Shown: in pieces, positions 23,323 through 35,304 of the stretch
Layout: each line of letters starts with the position of its first letter
How positions within the stretch are numbered: position 1 is the first letter of the stretch
From: Distichodus sexfasciatus
Lineage: Eukaryota > Chordata > Actinopteri > Characiformes > Distichodontidae
Direction of reading: 5' to 3'
NCBI GenBank assembly: GCA_032718565.1
Contig: JAVGVS010000042.1
Coordinates: forward strand, 1,128,025 to 1,192,024
DNA: 64,000 bases
Notes under the pieces: model-generated
The model's database searches: none
What the model saw: the letters and a program-made list of their open reading frames with translations, nothing else
What the model was told of the DNA's origin: nothing
Translations under genes and position numbers: made by a program

Positions 23323-24218
23323 TAAAGCTGCAACTATCAATTCTTTTTGTAATCTATCGATTTTCTCATTGATTAATCGAGAAATCGGGTAAACTATTTT
23401 TTTTTTACAAAAAAAAAAGACAATACCTTTGTTTTTAGGCTTATTCTAGTGTGTGTGTAGAAGTTAGCCATGCACGTTTTAAGTTGTTGTGTTCAGGATG
23501 TCCTGCACTACTCAAATTTATCATACAGTACTTTGATGTGTAAATGCTGATACAGCTATGAAATCAGCACATTTCTGATGAAAACTGACTTGCGCCTGTA
23601 GAATTTTTTTTTTTTTTTTAGCTTTATGTTAAACAAAAGTGCTGAAATTGTAGACATAACTACTAGACATAGTAAAAACATTGTTTTATTGGTGAGTTAC
23701 AGAGTTTTCATTATGCATTCTATGGCGTAATATTCTTAGTCACAGTTTTCATTATGCATTCTATGGCGTAATATTCTAACACTTCTTTATCCATCAGAAT
23801 GCAGAAAACATTTTTTAATAAAATAATTTCTATATTTCTTCTATATTACACTAAACCATTATAAAATTGAAAAAAAAATCATCAATTGAAATGGAAGAAA
23901 TATTGAAGTTTTGGGTCATTTTGAACCATTTTGGTCGATAAAATGAGCTGCTTTTGGCCTTTCTGGAAGAGAACTACATTTCCCACAATCCCTCACACGC
24001 CCCTCGGAGCCGCATCACAATAAAGCGTTGGGCGAGTGTTCCGGAATAAACAATGGAAAATCTAAGGGAAAATCTCAGTAAACGGCTGTATTGTGAGTAG
24101 AACGCTGGATGCTGTGGTTATTTATCAGCTAAAATGTGCATTTTGTCTGCAAAAAAGGGGACGTTTGCATTTTTGTAATTGAATTATTCAAGTTATTCGA
24201 ATAATCGTTTCAGCTCTA
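23323..24218. mobile_element. 896 bp hAT transposon
   Basis: Left TAAAGCTGCAACTATCAATT, right ATTCGAATAATCGTTTCAGC then TCTA. Flanks ATTGCAAC and ATTGGAAT match 6 of 8. Contains an internal direct duplication of about 42 bp near 23701-23785 (CATTATGCATTCTATGGCGT twice). Confidence 0.75.
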
Positions 24219-24254
24219 ATTGGAATTCTATCATTTACTACCACAGTGTGCACA

Positions 24255-24560
24255 TTCTTTCATTATCTGAAATGCTTAATCCCAATCGGTCTGTTGGTGC
24301 ACATGGAGTGTCACACGTGCTCTATTTGACTTGGTACACTACATAGAGCGAGAAGCGACTTTTTCTTAAAATGTGCATTATGCTCGACATGCTCTGCCCT
24401 AACATCAGCCATTTGTTCTCATATTGTGCATGCCTACTTTTTAGACTGTGGGAGGAAACCAAAGAAAACTCATACGAACACATGGAGAGCAAACTCCACA
24501 CAGAAAGAACCCACGGCCGACCCGAAACGACAGCGCTAATCACTGCGCCACCATGATGCC
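24255..24560 (-). mobile_element. tRNA-derived SINE, family 3, minus orientation
   Basis: Right part carries the complement of TTTCCTCCCACAGTC, GGAGTTTGC.TGCTCTC and a tRNA-like head; left end ATTATCTGAAATGCTTAATC is the complement of the family tail. Related copies: 46655-46925 and 55415-55735. Confidence 0.7.
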
Positions 24561-25024
24561 CATATGCACATATATAAGAAAATAATCATACATTTTAACA
24601 TGCGTCTCTGAACAATATCAAACCTAAAACTATACATCATTTCATACAATAGAAATCCACCTAATATTTCTCAGATTTTCCATTCCAAAATGTAAAAAAA
24701 GAACATGACTTTGTGCTGAGTGTTTGTGTTGCTCTATCCTTGTCTCATAGGTAATAAACGTCCAATAATTTGTTTAACTTGGCGTGTTAAAGAGTTAAAA
24801 GGAAAGAGGAACGAGAACCCAGCTGCGAGACATTTTCTTCCCCCGAACGACAAAACGGCGAGAGGTCGTTAATGAGGATGGCCTCAGCTGTAAATACACC
24901 TGTGAACTTCCTAACAAGCTAGAGATCACCACCGGTGTCAGCTTCAATAAACGTCTTGTCTGCGAGCCCTATAGCAGAATACATTCTCGTAGTCCTCCGG
25001 AAATGAGAAGGAAAGCTATATGAG

Positions 25025-25390
25025 CCCGACTCAATATCACAATTAAGTGAACACTTGACCTCGATTACAATTAATGATCAAATACACTGATTTTGGGTTT
25101 CATTTGTTGCCCTGATAGTTCACTGACAAGGTCTGGACTGTAAATATGCTCAACTATTAAAGCTGGAAAATGTTTATTTATTTGACAGAGTGGATATCTT
25201 TGATTATGAAATATTGAAGAAACCACATGTGCCAGACTAGACGGGACGGAGTCACGTGACAAACACACACAGTAGTACGTTTTTAAGGAGACAGTACATG
25301 AACACACACTGGGGAAGTATTAACAGAATTTCATTAATAATCGATATAACGGTCATGAGAAAGATTATACTGATGAGAGGTTCTAAATGT
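25025..25390. mobile_element. hAT MITE fragment of the GGGCTGGGCGATATG family
   Basis: CAATATCACAATTAAGTGAA ... ACTTGACCTCGATTACAATT matches the order seen in 16868-17010 and 32383-32661; terminal repeats eroded. Confidence 0.55.
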
Positions 25391-25459
25391 TGGTTTTAAT
25401 TAACTGCATAGCTGTACTTTGCAGTACAAACAAAAACCAAGCTAGTTATTTGTTTATGC

Positions 25460-25925
25460 CAATTCTAGTCAGTGATTATTTGTCATTGCAAACACAACTC
25501 AGCCCACCGTGCACCGCAATGAAATGTGACCTCAGCATTTGACCCATCCATGAAGGAGCAGTGGGCACCTTTCTGGCAGCACCCAGGGAGCAGTGCTTGA
25601 GGATGGTACCTTGCTCATGGGTACCCCAGTACCTTTACTCCCTAACCGCTACCGTTGTGTGTACAGTTCTTATAAAAGGCCGTTTGGAACATTGTTTCAG
25701 TCTACCTTATGTGCCTTTTTTGTGAGGAATTTGGCTAGAGAGTGTCCACTTGCAAAACATTTCCATAATCAAGTTCTGAGTGTATTTCCCAAAGGCTCTT
25801 TTATACAGGTACTTGCGATTCTTAATTACAGGGACAGTCTCCCTGGAGCAACTTTGGGTTAAGGCTCTTGCTCAAAGTCTCAATGGTGATCAGAGCTAGT
25901 GGAGGTCACCACGCTTGACCCCACC
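25460..25925 (-). mobile_element. SINE family 1 fragment followed by SINE family 2 fragment
   Basis: 25460-25660 is the minus-oriented body of family 1 (CAGCATTTGACCCATCC, GGAGCAGTGGGCA, GGTACCTTGCTCATG). 25825-25925 is a family 2 piece (GACAGTCTCCCTGGAGCAAC). Confidence 0.75.
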
Positions 25926-26546
25926 ACCTTTTGGTCCCTCACTGAACATCCTACAACTATCCCACCACCCTCTATTTTGGAAAATCTTTTAAAAGATGTA
26001 GAAAGAGTGGGGCGTGGGTAGCAGTGGTTCATTTCCACTTAGGAATACTAATGAGAACCAGCCTGTTCTAAAAGGGACTGAAATAGAGGGGTAAAAAGGC
26101 AGGCAAAAAAGTCAAATCTGAGAGGTATTTTCAGCAAACTACTTGAGAGACATGTTAAGCGGAGCTCATAGACCTATTTTAAATTGTTGAAAAAAGAAAA
26201 ACACAAAATTACAAATTACATATACATTATTTAGATAAATCCACCTATTTCCTTTTTACAGCTTGCATTGCAAACCTTTGCAGCGAACGATTTTTTAGAC
26301 AGACTGAAAGCACAGAAATATATCTGGGACATCACTGCTTATTACATAAAATATAACGGTGGATTTTGGATGTTTGAGTTCGTTCGTTGCTTACTTCTAT
26401 TTGATGAAACGCTGGTGTGAGAATTCGAGGTTTCGAGGCAGAAAAAAAACTGCTGTTGCGATAATCGCTGTGGTGAAAACTAGAGCTTCTTCCTTATTCC
26501 GCCGTTAAAATTTGGTCTATTTTGTCTATTTAAAACACTATCTGTT

Positions 26547-26827
26547 TGACTATCTTTGTGAGGTTCTTCCTTTGACTCCCGATAACGATTAGATGTAAAT
26601 AACTACAGCTGCAACCCTAACCTTCACCCCGATTAACTTCAAGCAAATCTTTAACCACAGAAATTCTCTATTTAATCTTTTTTTTTTCCCTTGTGGGCAA
26701 TGGTCCTCCAATTCAAAAATGTCCACATAAAGCCATGAAAGGGACCAATCATAGTTTGGTTTTCCCATCTTTTATAGGACAGTGAGGTCCTCACCCCCAC
26801 CCCCTTAAATACACGAACATACACACC
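26547..26827 (+). repeat. Third copy of the 1531-2080 repeat
   Basis: TGACTATCTTTGTGAGGTTC, TAACGATTAGATGTAAATAA, CAACCCTAACC and the AGTGAGGTCCTCACC end correspond in order to the tandem pair near the left edge; more diverged. Confidence 0.65.
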
Positions 26828-27599
26828 TACCTGCCATCCGCTTTATTTTTTTTCTCTTTAAAAGCCCGCTACAAATCCTTCTCTTCAACTTTGAGACGTC
26901 TCAGCCTCGCTTCTCTTTCTCCTCAACACTCTCACATCGCTCGCTCACATATTCAGCTGCACATGTCTGTGAAAGTGAGGAAAACGCGTCTGAATAGGGC
27001 GAATTGTGGATTTTGTGGGGGGATTTTTTTACAGTTAGAGCACGTCCACCCGTTCCTCCTCCTCCCCCCCTGACGCTCCCGACCTGAGGCTTGTTGATTC
27101 CGAGTGGGCGGGTACAACTCCAAATAGCTTGACGCTCACTAGCTAGCGCACTAGATAGTGTGGAAATGCTGCGATCTTATTCGTGGACCCGGCTACCTAG
27201 TAAACGAGTCTGTAGTTTGGAACGCGGCCCGGGGGCGGGTCTGATTTCATCGTCTCCGCTGCTTCTCAAATCCTTTACAGCATCCCGCGTTTCTCTGGTT
27301 TCCTTCTTTTTTCAGCCCTCCTCTCCTCTCCCGCTTTCCACTTTTTTTTTTTTTTTTTAACACGCGCCATATTCCGGAAGTTGGATATTCTATTTATATT
27401 GGTTTCAGCCCATTGATCATAAGACATATTTATATAACAATAAAAGGGCGGAGACATTATATCAACATCTTACTACTAGCAACATAATAATTTTAATGTA
27501 AAACTAATTATGTATTAAATAATATATTATTGCATATAATAAAGAGAGAGAGAGAGAGAGAGGTGCTGAAAAAGCACTTTGAATATTCCGTTTAAACAA
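26828..27599. other. GC-shifting stretch upstream of aarsd1
   Basis: 27000-27350 is locally GC-rich (CGCGGCCCGGGGGCGGG near 27220-27236) and could be a CpG-type promoter for an unseen transcript. Followed by a T-run at 27341-27358 and a GA microsatellite at 27545-27562. No gene supported. Confidence 0.3.
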
Positions 27600-27842
27600 A
27601 TAAGACATCAACCATACTGTTTTCTTTGACCGTCGCGATCAAGATATTTATTATTTATTGCAGTTACTTTCAAAGACGTAAAAACGGGAAATTCTATAAA
27701 CCGCCGTCAAAAGTGACGTCAGTGCACAGCTGACGAGAAGGAAACCCCGGTGACTTTTATTGTGAAAAATAAAAGTCACGTCTTATTGGACATATTGGTT
27801 TTAGTTTAGTGTGCTGTTGGAGCTGCTATTATTGTATTTGTC
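27600..27842 (+). promoter_or_regulatory. aarsd1: aarsd1 promoter region with consensus CRE and a small hairpin
   Basis: Directly upstream of the aarsd1 start. A perfect 8 bp cAMP-response element TGACGTCA lies at 27714-27721, about 122 bp before the ATG. An inverted repeat with 11 bp arms (27750-27760 and 27769-27779, GTGACTTTTAT and its complement) and an 8 bp loop lies about 65 bp before the ATG. No TATA box is clear. The transcription start is not determined; the hairpin may fall in the 5' UTR. Confidence 0.5.
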
Positions 27843-30800
27843 ATGGCTTTTCAGTGTCAGAGAGACAGCTACCTGCAAGAAGTATGTTTTCTTCACCCTA
27901 TTTAAATAAGACAAATTGCTAACATATTAAAATAAACTTGCTGATCTCGACAGCTCTTTGCATGTATGACTTCTGTCATTAGCGTTCCCCGTTAGCATTA
28001 GCCAAGCTGCTGTCGCTTCCTTACAGTTTGGCAGTGCGTTAATCCTACATTATTGTTCATGTTTATATGTTCCTGCTTTTTGTTTATGGATTGAGAAGTT
28101 TGTTGTTTTGCCTTAGACAGGCACTACAAAATTTTAATTATACCCATATACAGCTGTAATGATTGCAGGTCTTGCAAATTGCATACAGTACATACTTAAT
28201 TGCATGTAGTTATGTAAATTTGTTTGCTATACAAACAAATCTGTCCTTTATGAAAGCTATGAGATATTGGCAAAAAAAAAAAATGGAAGTGATTAATTCT
28301 TGAAATAGTATTGTCAGTTTACAGTGGACTGTATCTGCACAGAAAGTAAAAAATAATTTAAACATTTAAAATGTATTTGTAAAATAAGTATCCTTTAATG
28401 AAAATCTTGAACCTGAGGCAAAAAAGGTGTGAATCTTAAATAGATACATTATAGTATGATGTTTTTTCCTTTTGCTGCAAAAACATTTTAGCGTGACATG
28501 TTGGATTGAATTTGCCTTAAGTGATGATACTAATGAACTGTAGCATGTACCAGATTTAGTTTTAAAAGTTTAAATCTAAAAAATATTAATTATTTATTAT
28601 TTTACTGAAGACCCAGCATATGCAATGCATTTTTCAGATAATATTGAATTTTTTGCCAGTTTGTCACGTCGGTGGTGTCCTGTTCCCCCGCTGAGCTGAC
28701 CTTGGAGAACGATGGGAAGAAAGAAAAGGTGAAAGGTTTCAACGTCATCTTAAAAGACACGATCCTTTTCCCAGAAGGAGGGGGTCAGGTACGTGCCTCA
28801 CCTGTACAGGTTCACTCACGCTGATGTAGTCTCATCTGATCTCACTGTTTGATCAACAAACGTTCTGCAATATAGTAATAATTTTATAAACGAGTATTGA
28901 AGAAAAAAAAATAGAGAATTGTTATGAAATAGAACAGATTAAAATATAAATTGAAATATAATATTGTAAGAGAATTGTTCTAACAAAGTATGGTGGGTAA
29001 GTAGGAATGGCGTGCGTCTCGGCATAGGCTGAAAAGCATAGTGATTGCGCTATAGCAAAGGAAAACACATTTTGACCTCTAACTCTCAAACCATGTGACC
29101 TAGAGTGAAAAATCCTGCTTTAGCTGATTCCTTAGCTTAGGCCGAACAACTTTCGAATTGGGACTATCGATGTCCCATTTTAAGATTTTGAGCTTTTGTG
29201 AAGTCCTCCTAGGCTAATTATCTGATTATGGCAACTGAGGTGTCAAATGAATCTGCAGAATTAGCCTGATATTGTAACACAAAACTTAGTTGGGATTTCA
29301 CTAAGTTGCGGCTAAAATTAGCGAGTTAATTGCTAATTGCTAATTGGTTTATTTAGCTTAAACTAATAATAATTATAGGACTGGTGGCAGAATATGTAGC
29401 AAGTAGTATTTTTCTTAAAAAGCCAAAGCTTTATTTTTATTTTATAGATCACCCCCAAACCTCAGACTTGTCTATGATGGGCTTGACATTGTTCATTTCA
29501 AGTTGTTAAGTGTTTGTGAAGACAGTGGGGCAGTAGGAGAGAAAGGTTGGAGGAACGAATGAAGAGACTTAGCTATGGTCATGTCTTGTTGATCTGTGGC
29601 GCTCCAGAAAGTGGTTGGGCTCTGCATGTCACAAGATGGCATCACCAGTCAGCAGCTCATCTGAAATGTAGCACAAATCCAGAGGTTTGTTGATGAGCAG
29701 AACATAAACTCCAATCACTTTTTCACAAAATCATGCAAAGTATCATAGTAGCCAGCGTGTTAATACTGGATCTAATTTCCATAATACACCATATTTGTGT
29801 CCAGTTCATAACAGCAACATCCCTTCATTAAAGTAGTTTGCCAAAAAGGTTAGCAGGTACATGACGTTCACTTTCATCAGCATGTATTCAAAGTACACTT
29901 AAATGTTGTTACTCAGATGTAACAGTGAATAATCTGCCTTAAGTCCATCATATTTATGTGATTCATTCATTCATTCATTCATTCATTCATTCATTCATTC
30001 ATTCATTCATTCATTCATTCATTATCTGAATGGCTTAATCCCAACTGGAGTTGCAGGGGGACTGAAGCCTATCCCGGGAACTCAGGATATTGTTGAATTT
30101 CTGCAATTAATATGGAAACACTGACCAGGATGCTCCCTACTGTGTTCCATTTTGAGCCATAATGCCTTATCATAAAAGGCTGCTTCTGCTGCTCAGTCAT
30201 AGTTGACCAAGTACGACCGAGCTGAATGCTGATCTCGACTTTGGGCATTCAGGGGTTCACGTCCTGAAGAACAGGTCTGTTTATTTTGGCCCAGAGCATA
30301 AAGGTGTTCATGGGCCTCCTGTTCATGGGAACTGATCATAAGAATTTTTAACACGACAGGTTTTACACACACGGCGATGTCGCAGGTTTAAATCAAGGTG
30401 GAGCTGGACGTCACACAACTAGACCTTATTACAGAATGTCTAATGGCCTCCTTTCTCAAAAAAAAATACATTTACGATTATATCTAATAAAACCATTTGC
30501 TATATATTCAAACACATGAATTAATCTATGTGCTGAGGCTTGCGTATTTCTTACATTAAAGTCTGTGACTAAGTATTTAAATCTTTTTGGCCAACAAGAC
30601 CAAAACCCAAAAAATGAGGAAAAAAAGCAAGTGGTTTAATGACACAATGTAACAATTGTAGGCTGATGCTGAGATTTCTTAAGTGTATGCTGTATGTTTA
30701 AACTACACACGCTTGTATGGAGTGTGTATCAGAACAAATGTGTCAAGTTTAATGTGAATCATCAGTGAGCAAAATTGGAGTTCAGAATCTCCGGCAATGA

Positions 30801-30924
30801 CCCCACCATAGTGGTGAGTGTGCTACCATGGATCACCGCTTGTGCCTATATTTATTTTTTTTAATTAATACTTTAGTTGTTCTTCACAATAATTTCACTG
30901 TGTTTACATTCTTTCTCCCTCATG

Positions 30925-30988
<64 letters not shown>

Positions 30989-33900
30989 ATTATTATAATA
31001 TAATTACTATTATTATTAGTAGTAGTAGTAGTATTATTAGTAGTAGTATTATTATTATTATTCAGTGATGTATAAAATAGCTTCCTAGATGGTGCCACAT
31101 CAGCCTTTGAGTTGCAAGTTCGACAAGTTCTTCTATAAGGTAGAACTGAAATACTCTTTAGTAAATTTGAAGTTTATTTAAATCAGTGTGATGCATGCCA
31201 ATGAAATCTGGGAATTATGACTATATTGCAATTTCTACATGATAAACAATGATAAATATTATTGTTTAACCTTAAAATTAATCTTTGGTGAAGTTCGGTA
31301 ACTTGAATTTTAGAACATTAAAAATAATCTGTTGGTGAAAACATCTGTCTTAACATGAGGCCTGTAGATTTTATATCTCCTGATTGTGTTCTCTGATAAC
31401 AAAAGTACATTAAATGCTAGAGCAAACAAGTGAATTAGAAATGACAATTTAAGCCTCAACTCATTTTAATGCATGTCACAAAATTTTTTAAGCATGTTTT
31501 TACAGCCAAATATACCTTTGTGATGTCTATTTTGGGCTTCTTTTTAACAGAATGAAATGATTTTCAACTAAATTACAGCCCGACGACCATGGCACAATTG
31601 CGAACGCTGCTGTTCTGCGAGTCACTAGGCAGGGAGCACAGGCAGTGCACTTCACCAACTCGGCTTTAGAAGAAGGTCAGGAGGTACATCTGAAGCTGGA
31701 CTGGGAGCGTAGGTTTGACCACATGCAGCAGCATTCAGGTGAGCACAGATTTATAATTTATTAAAGATGGTTAATGATTATGTTAATTGCTATATGTTTT
31801 CGATAAATACTTTTATATACATTTATTTGCTATGCAATATTTGCAATATTTGATCCAGCATTTTCTAGATCAGAGGTTTTCAACTTTTTCTGTCATAGGG
31901 ACCGCCATTTAGACTAAGCGGTAATTTGGAGCCCACTGTGTGTCCGTCTGTGTGGGGAGAAGATTTTTTCTGTTGTTTGTTGTTGTTTTTTTAGATAATT
32001 GCATTAAAGTCATTATTCTTAAAGGTCATCTGCAAATGTTGATTAATAAATCAGATAAAATAATTTAGAAAAGTGAAAGTGATTTCAGTAGTGAAACTGG
32101 ATTGCATGTCTCGGACCACCTGCATTGCGGCCGCAGACCGCTGATTGAAAACCACCCACTAGATGATGACACTTGACAGCTTTTTATTTGCTTAGGAATA
32201 TTCAGTAAATACTTATTATCATCAGAGTTTTTTTTGCCAGTTTCAGTAATGATGAATATTGGAAAAATGATGTTTTTTTTCTGCTTTCCATGTTACAGGT
32301 CAACATCTGATCACTGCCCTGGCAGACTCCATGTTTGGATATAAAACTACCTCATGGTAATAGCCTTGGTACTTGATTCATTCTAGTGCTGGACGATATG
32401 ACCTCAAATCAGAATCACAATTAATTGAACATTTTACCTTGATTATGAAAAATGTAAAATGTTAATGTTATCAATTGCAGTTCCTTGATAACAGTTATTT
32501 TGTAGGGCTTTTTTTAATGCACTGACAAGATTTTACTGTAAATTTGCTATTAAAGTTGTTTTTCTAATGAAAGTACTAACAAAATTTTAAAACTAATATA
32601 AAAAAAAACACTTAAAACCCAATATTTTAATATTGTGTTAATTAATTGCCCAGCCCTAATTAATAATCATTATTTATATATGTATTTTCATGTTCACAAG
32701 TAGACATTAATATCTTCATCTTCTTCTTCCCACATTTTTGTCTCTCATTCCACAATGTTGTCATTCCCTTTTATGACCACAAAGAGGTGCCAATAATAAT
32801 GTTATTGTTTCCTTTTTTGGCCACAAGCTTATTAACATGAATTCAACAACTCATAGTTAAACCGCTAGGTCAACTATAATCAGCATAAGCATCTATTTTA
32901 CTTGGTAATGAGTAGGGTGAATAGTGTTAGATTCGCGTTAGTTAAGGTTTTTTCCCCCTTGCTGTAGGGATTTGGGGCGACAGCGCTGTAGCATCGAGCT
33001 GGACACAGCAACCGTAAAGCCTGGACAAATGGAGGTGCTGGAGGCATCGGTCAATGAGAAGATCCGGGCACATGTCCCAGTTGTTGTGCAGCTTCTAGCT
33101 TTGGAAGACCCTCTTCTGGAGAAGGTGGGTCTCCCTGGAGCAACTGGGGGTTAAATGTCTTGCTCAGAGACCCAATGATGGTAGTGGTGTAGGTAGGATT
33201 TGAACCCATGACCTCTTGGTCCAGAAGCAAGTATCCTAACCACTAGGCCACTAGTTTCCAGGATCACCATAAGCAAACTGATACAGGAAGGAACTGAAGT
33301 AATGATTCCACTGGATTTGTCTGCAATTAGTGACCCTGGAGTTAAACAACCCAGGAGTTAACTGAAATGAATGATTCTACTGACAGACCAATCCAGAAGA
33401 ATAATTAGTCTGGAAACAGTGATCCAGGATTTTCACTGAACAAGTCAGACAAATCAAACAGCCAATCCAACTCTGTGATTATGTTGCCAGAACGATCTAG
33501 GAGTTACGCTGACCAAATGATTTTTCTGAATCAGTTTAAAAGTAGACACATTTGTTCAGCTTAACTCCTGGATGGTGACTTGGATGTTTCAGCAAAAAAT
33601 GCTGGATCACTGTTGGCAGACCGTTCCAGGAATATACGCTGAATGAATGATTCTACTGTTAGGACAGGATGATCCAGGAGAATCATTCATTCAGCATCAC
33701 TCCTGGATCTTGTAAATGTAAGTTAACAAGTGAAAAGGCCAATCCCATAGAATATTTTTGCGCATAACTCTGAGATTGACTCCTTACCTGTTTTTTACCT
33801 GAGACAATTTCGAGATCACTGTAGGCTAACCAATCCAGAAGGTACGCTGAATAAATGATTAAGCTGTTGGTGGACTGATCCAGTAGAACCATCCGTTCAG

Positions 33901-35269
33901 TGTAACTCCTGGATCATACAGCGTAACTCAAAGGGCCACTGTTGGCAGACTGATCCAGTAGAATCATTTCTTCAGCGTAACTATTGGATCAATCACCATA
34001 ACTCCTGGACTGGTCTAGTGAGTGATCCAGTAGTTATGCTGAACAAATGATGAATGAATGATTTTGCTGTTGGCAGACCGCTCCAGTAGAATCATTCTTT
34101 CAGTTACTCCTAGATTGGTTTCCTGACAGTAATTTTGGAAACTGTAAACAGGTAAGAAGCCGAGGTCTCCCAGACGATCATGCAGGACCCATCAGAATCA
34201 TTGACATCGAGGGTGTGGATGCCAACATGTGCTGTGGAACCCATGTGTCCAACCTCAGCCACTTGCAGGTCAGGATCCCAATCTTAGTCATTGTCACCGT
34301 ACACGATTTTAGCAGCTACAACCATGATTGCCAAACATGATTATTCTCTTATTGCATTGCTGAAATCTTTAATAAAGGCTATTAAGATCCTGGGGACAGA
34401 GAAGGGGAAGAAAAATAAGACAAACCTGATTTTCATCGCTGGAAACAGGGTGTTGAAATACGCAGAGAAGAGCTACAGTACTGAAAAGGCCCTGACGTCT
34501 CTCCTGAAGTAAGTTTGCCACAAGGTCAAGGAGTTTCAGGATTTGGTTGGTAATCACATGGTAAGTCTGATTGCAGATTGTGTCTTGCAGAACGGGTCCA
34601 GATGAGCATGTCAGCGCCGTGGACAAGCTGCAGAAAACTGTGAAGCAACTTCAGAAGGTACAGCCTGCTCTCTTGAAGTCCTGTTTGTTGTAAATGCACA
34701 GTAGCTTCCACAAGCATGGGCCAGTGTCCAGTTTCAACATTTGAAAAAGGTTTTGAAACCACACAGAATGTCACTTTTTCCTACTGACAGGTACAGTCTC
34801 CCTGGTTAAGGTGCTTGAGGTGCAATAGCAGTAGCTCTGGTAGTAGCACAGAGCCGGATTTGAACCTATGACATTTATGCTGGTACAATGCGACATCATG
34901 AAGTTTAAGAAGAACAGAAAAGTTCTTGTCACCCCGTCGTGTGATTTCTGCCGTACCACATTAGCCATTACTTTGCTAGGATTTGTAAAATTTGTGTTTC
35001 CTCTGCAGTGTAACCTCAACCTCCTGCGCGACCTGGCCGTCGTCACAGCCCAGAACTTCAAGAGCCGTCCAGACAGAGGAGACTTCTTCAGCCTGCACAA
35101 GTGTGTGTCTGTCTACACTGCCCTTGGCCAAAATAATACTTGGTATTGCATTTCTGAACACGGATCTCACTCTGACATTTCTCCTCACAGCAAAGACGGT
35201 GACAATGAGTTCATGAACATCATCGCCAACGAGATAGGCTTTCAGGTAGGTCTCTCTCTGTCTCTCTGG

Positions 35270-35304
<35 letters not shown>

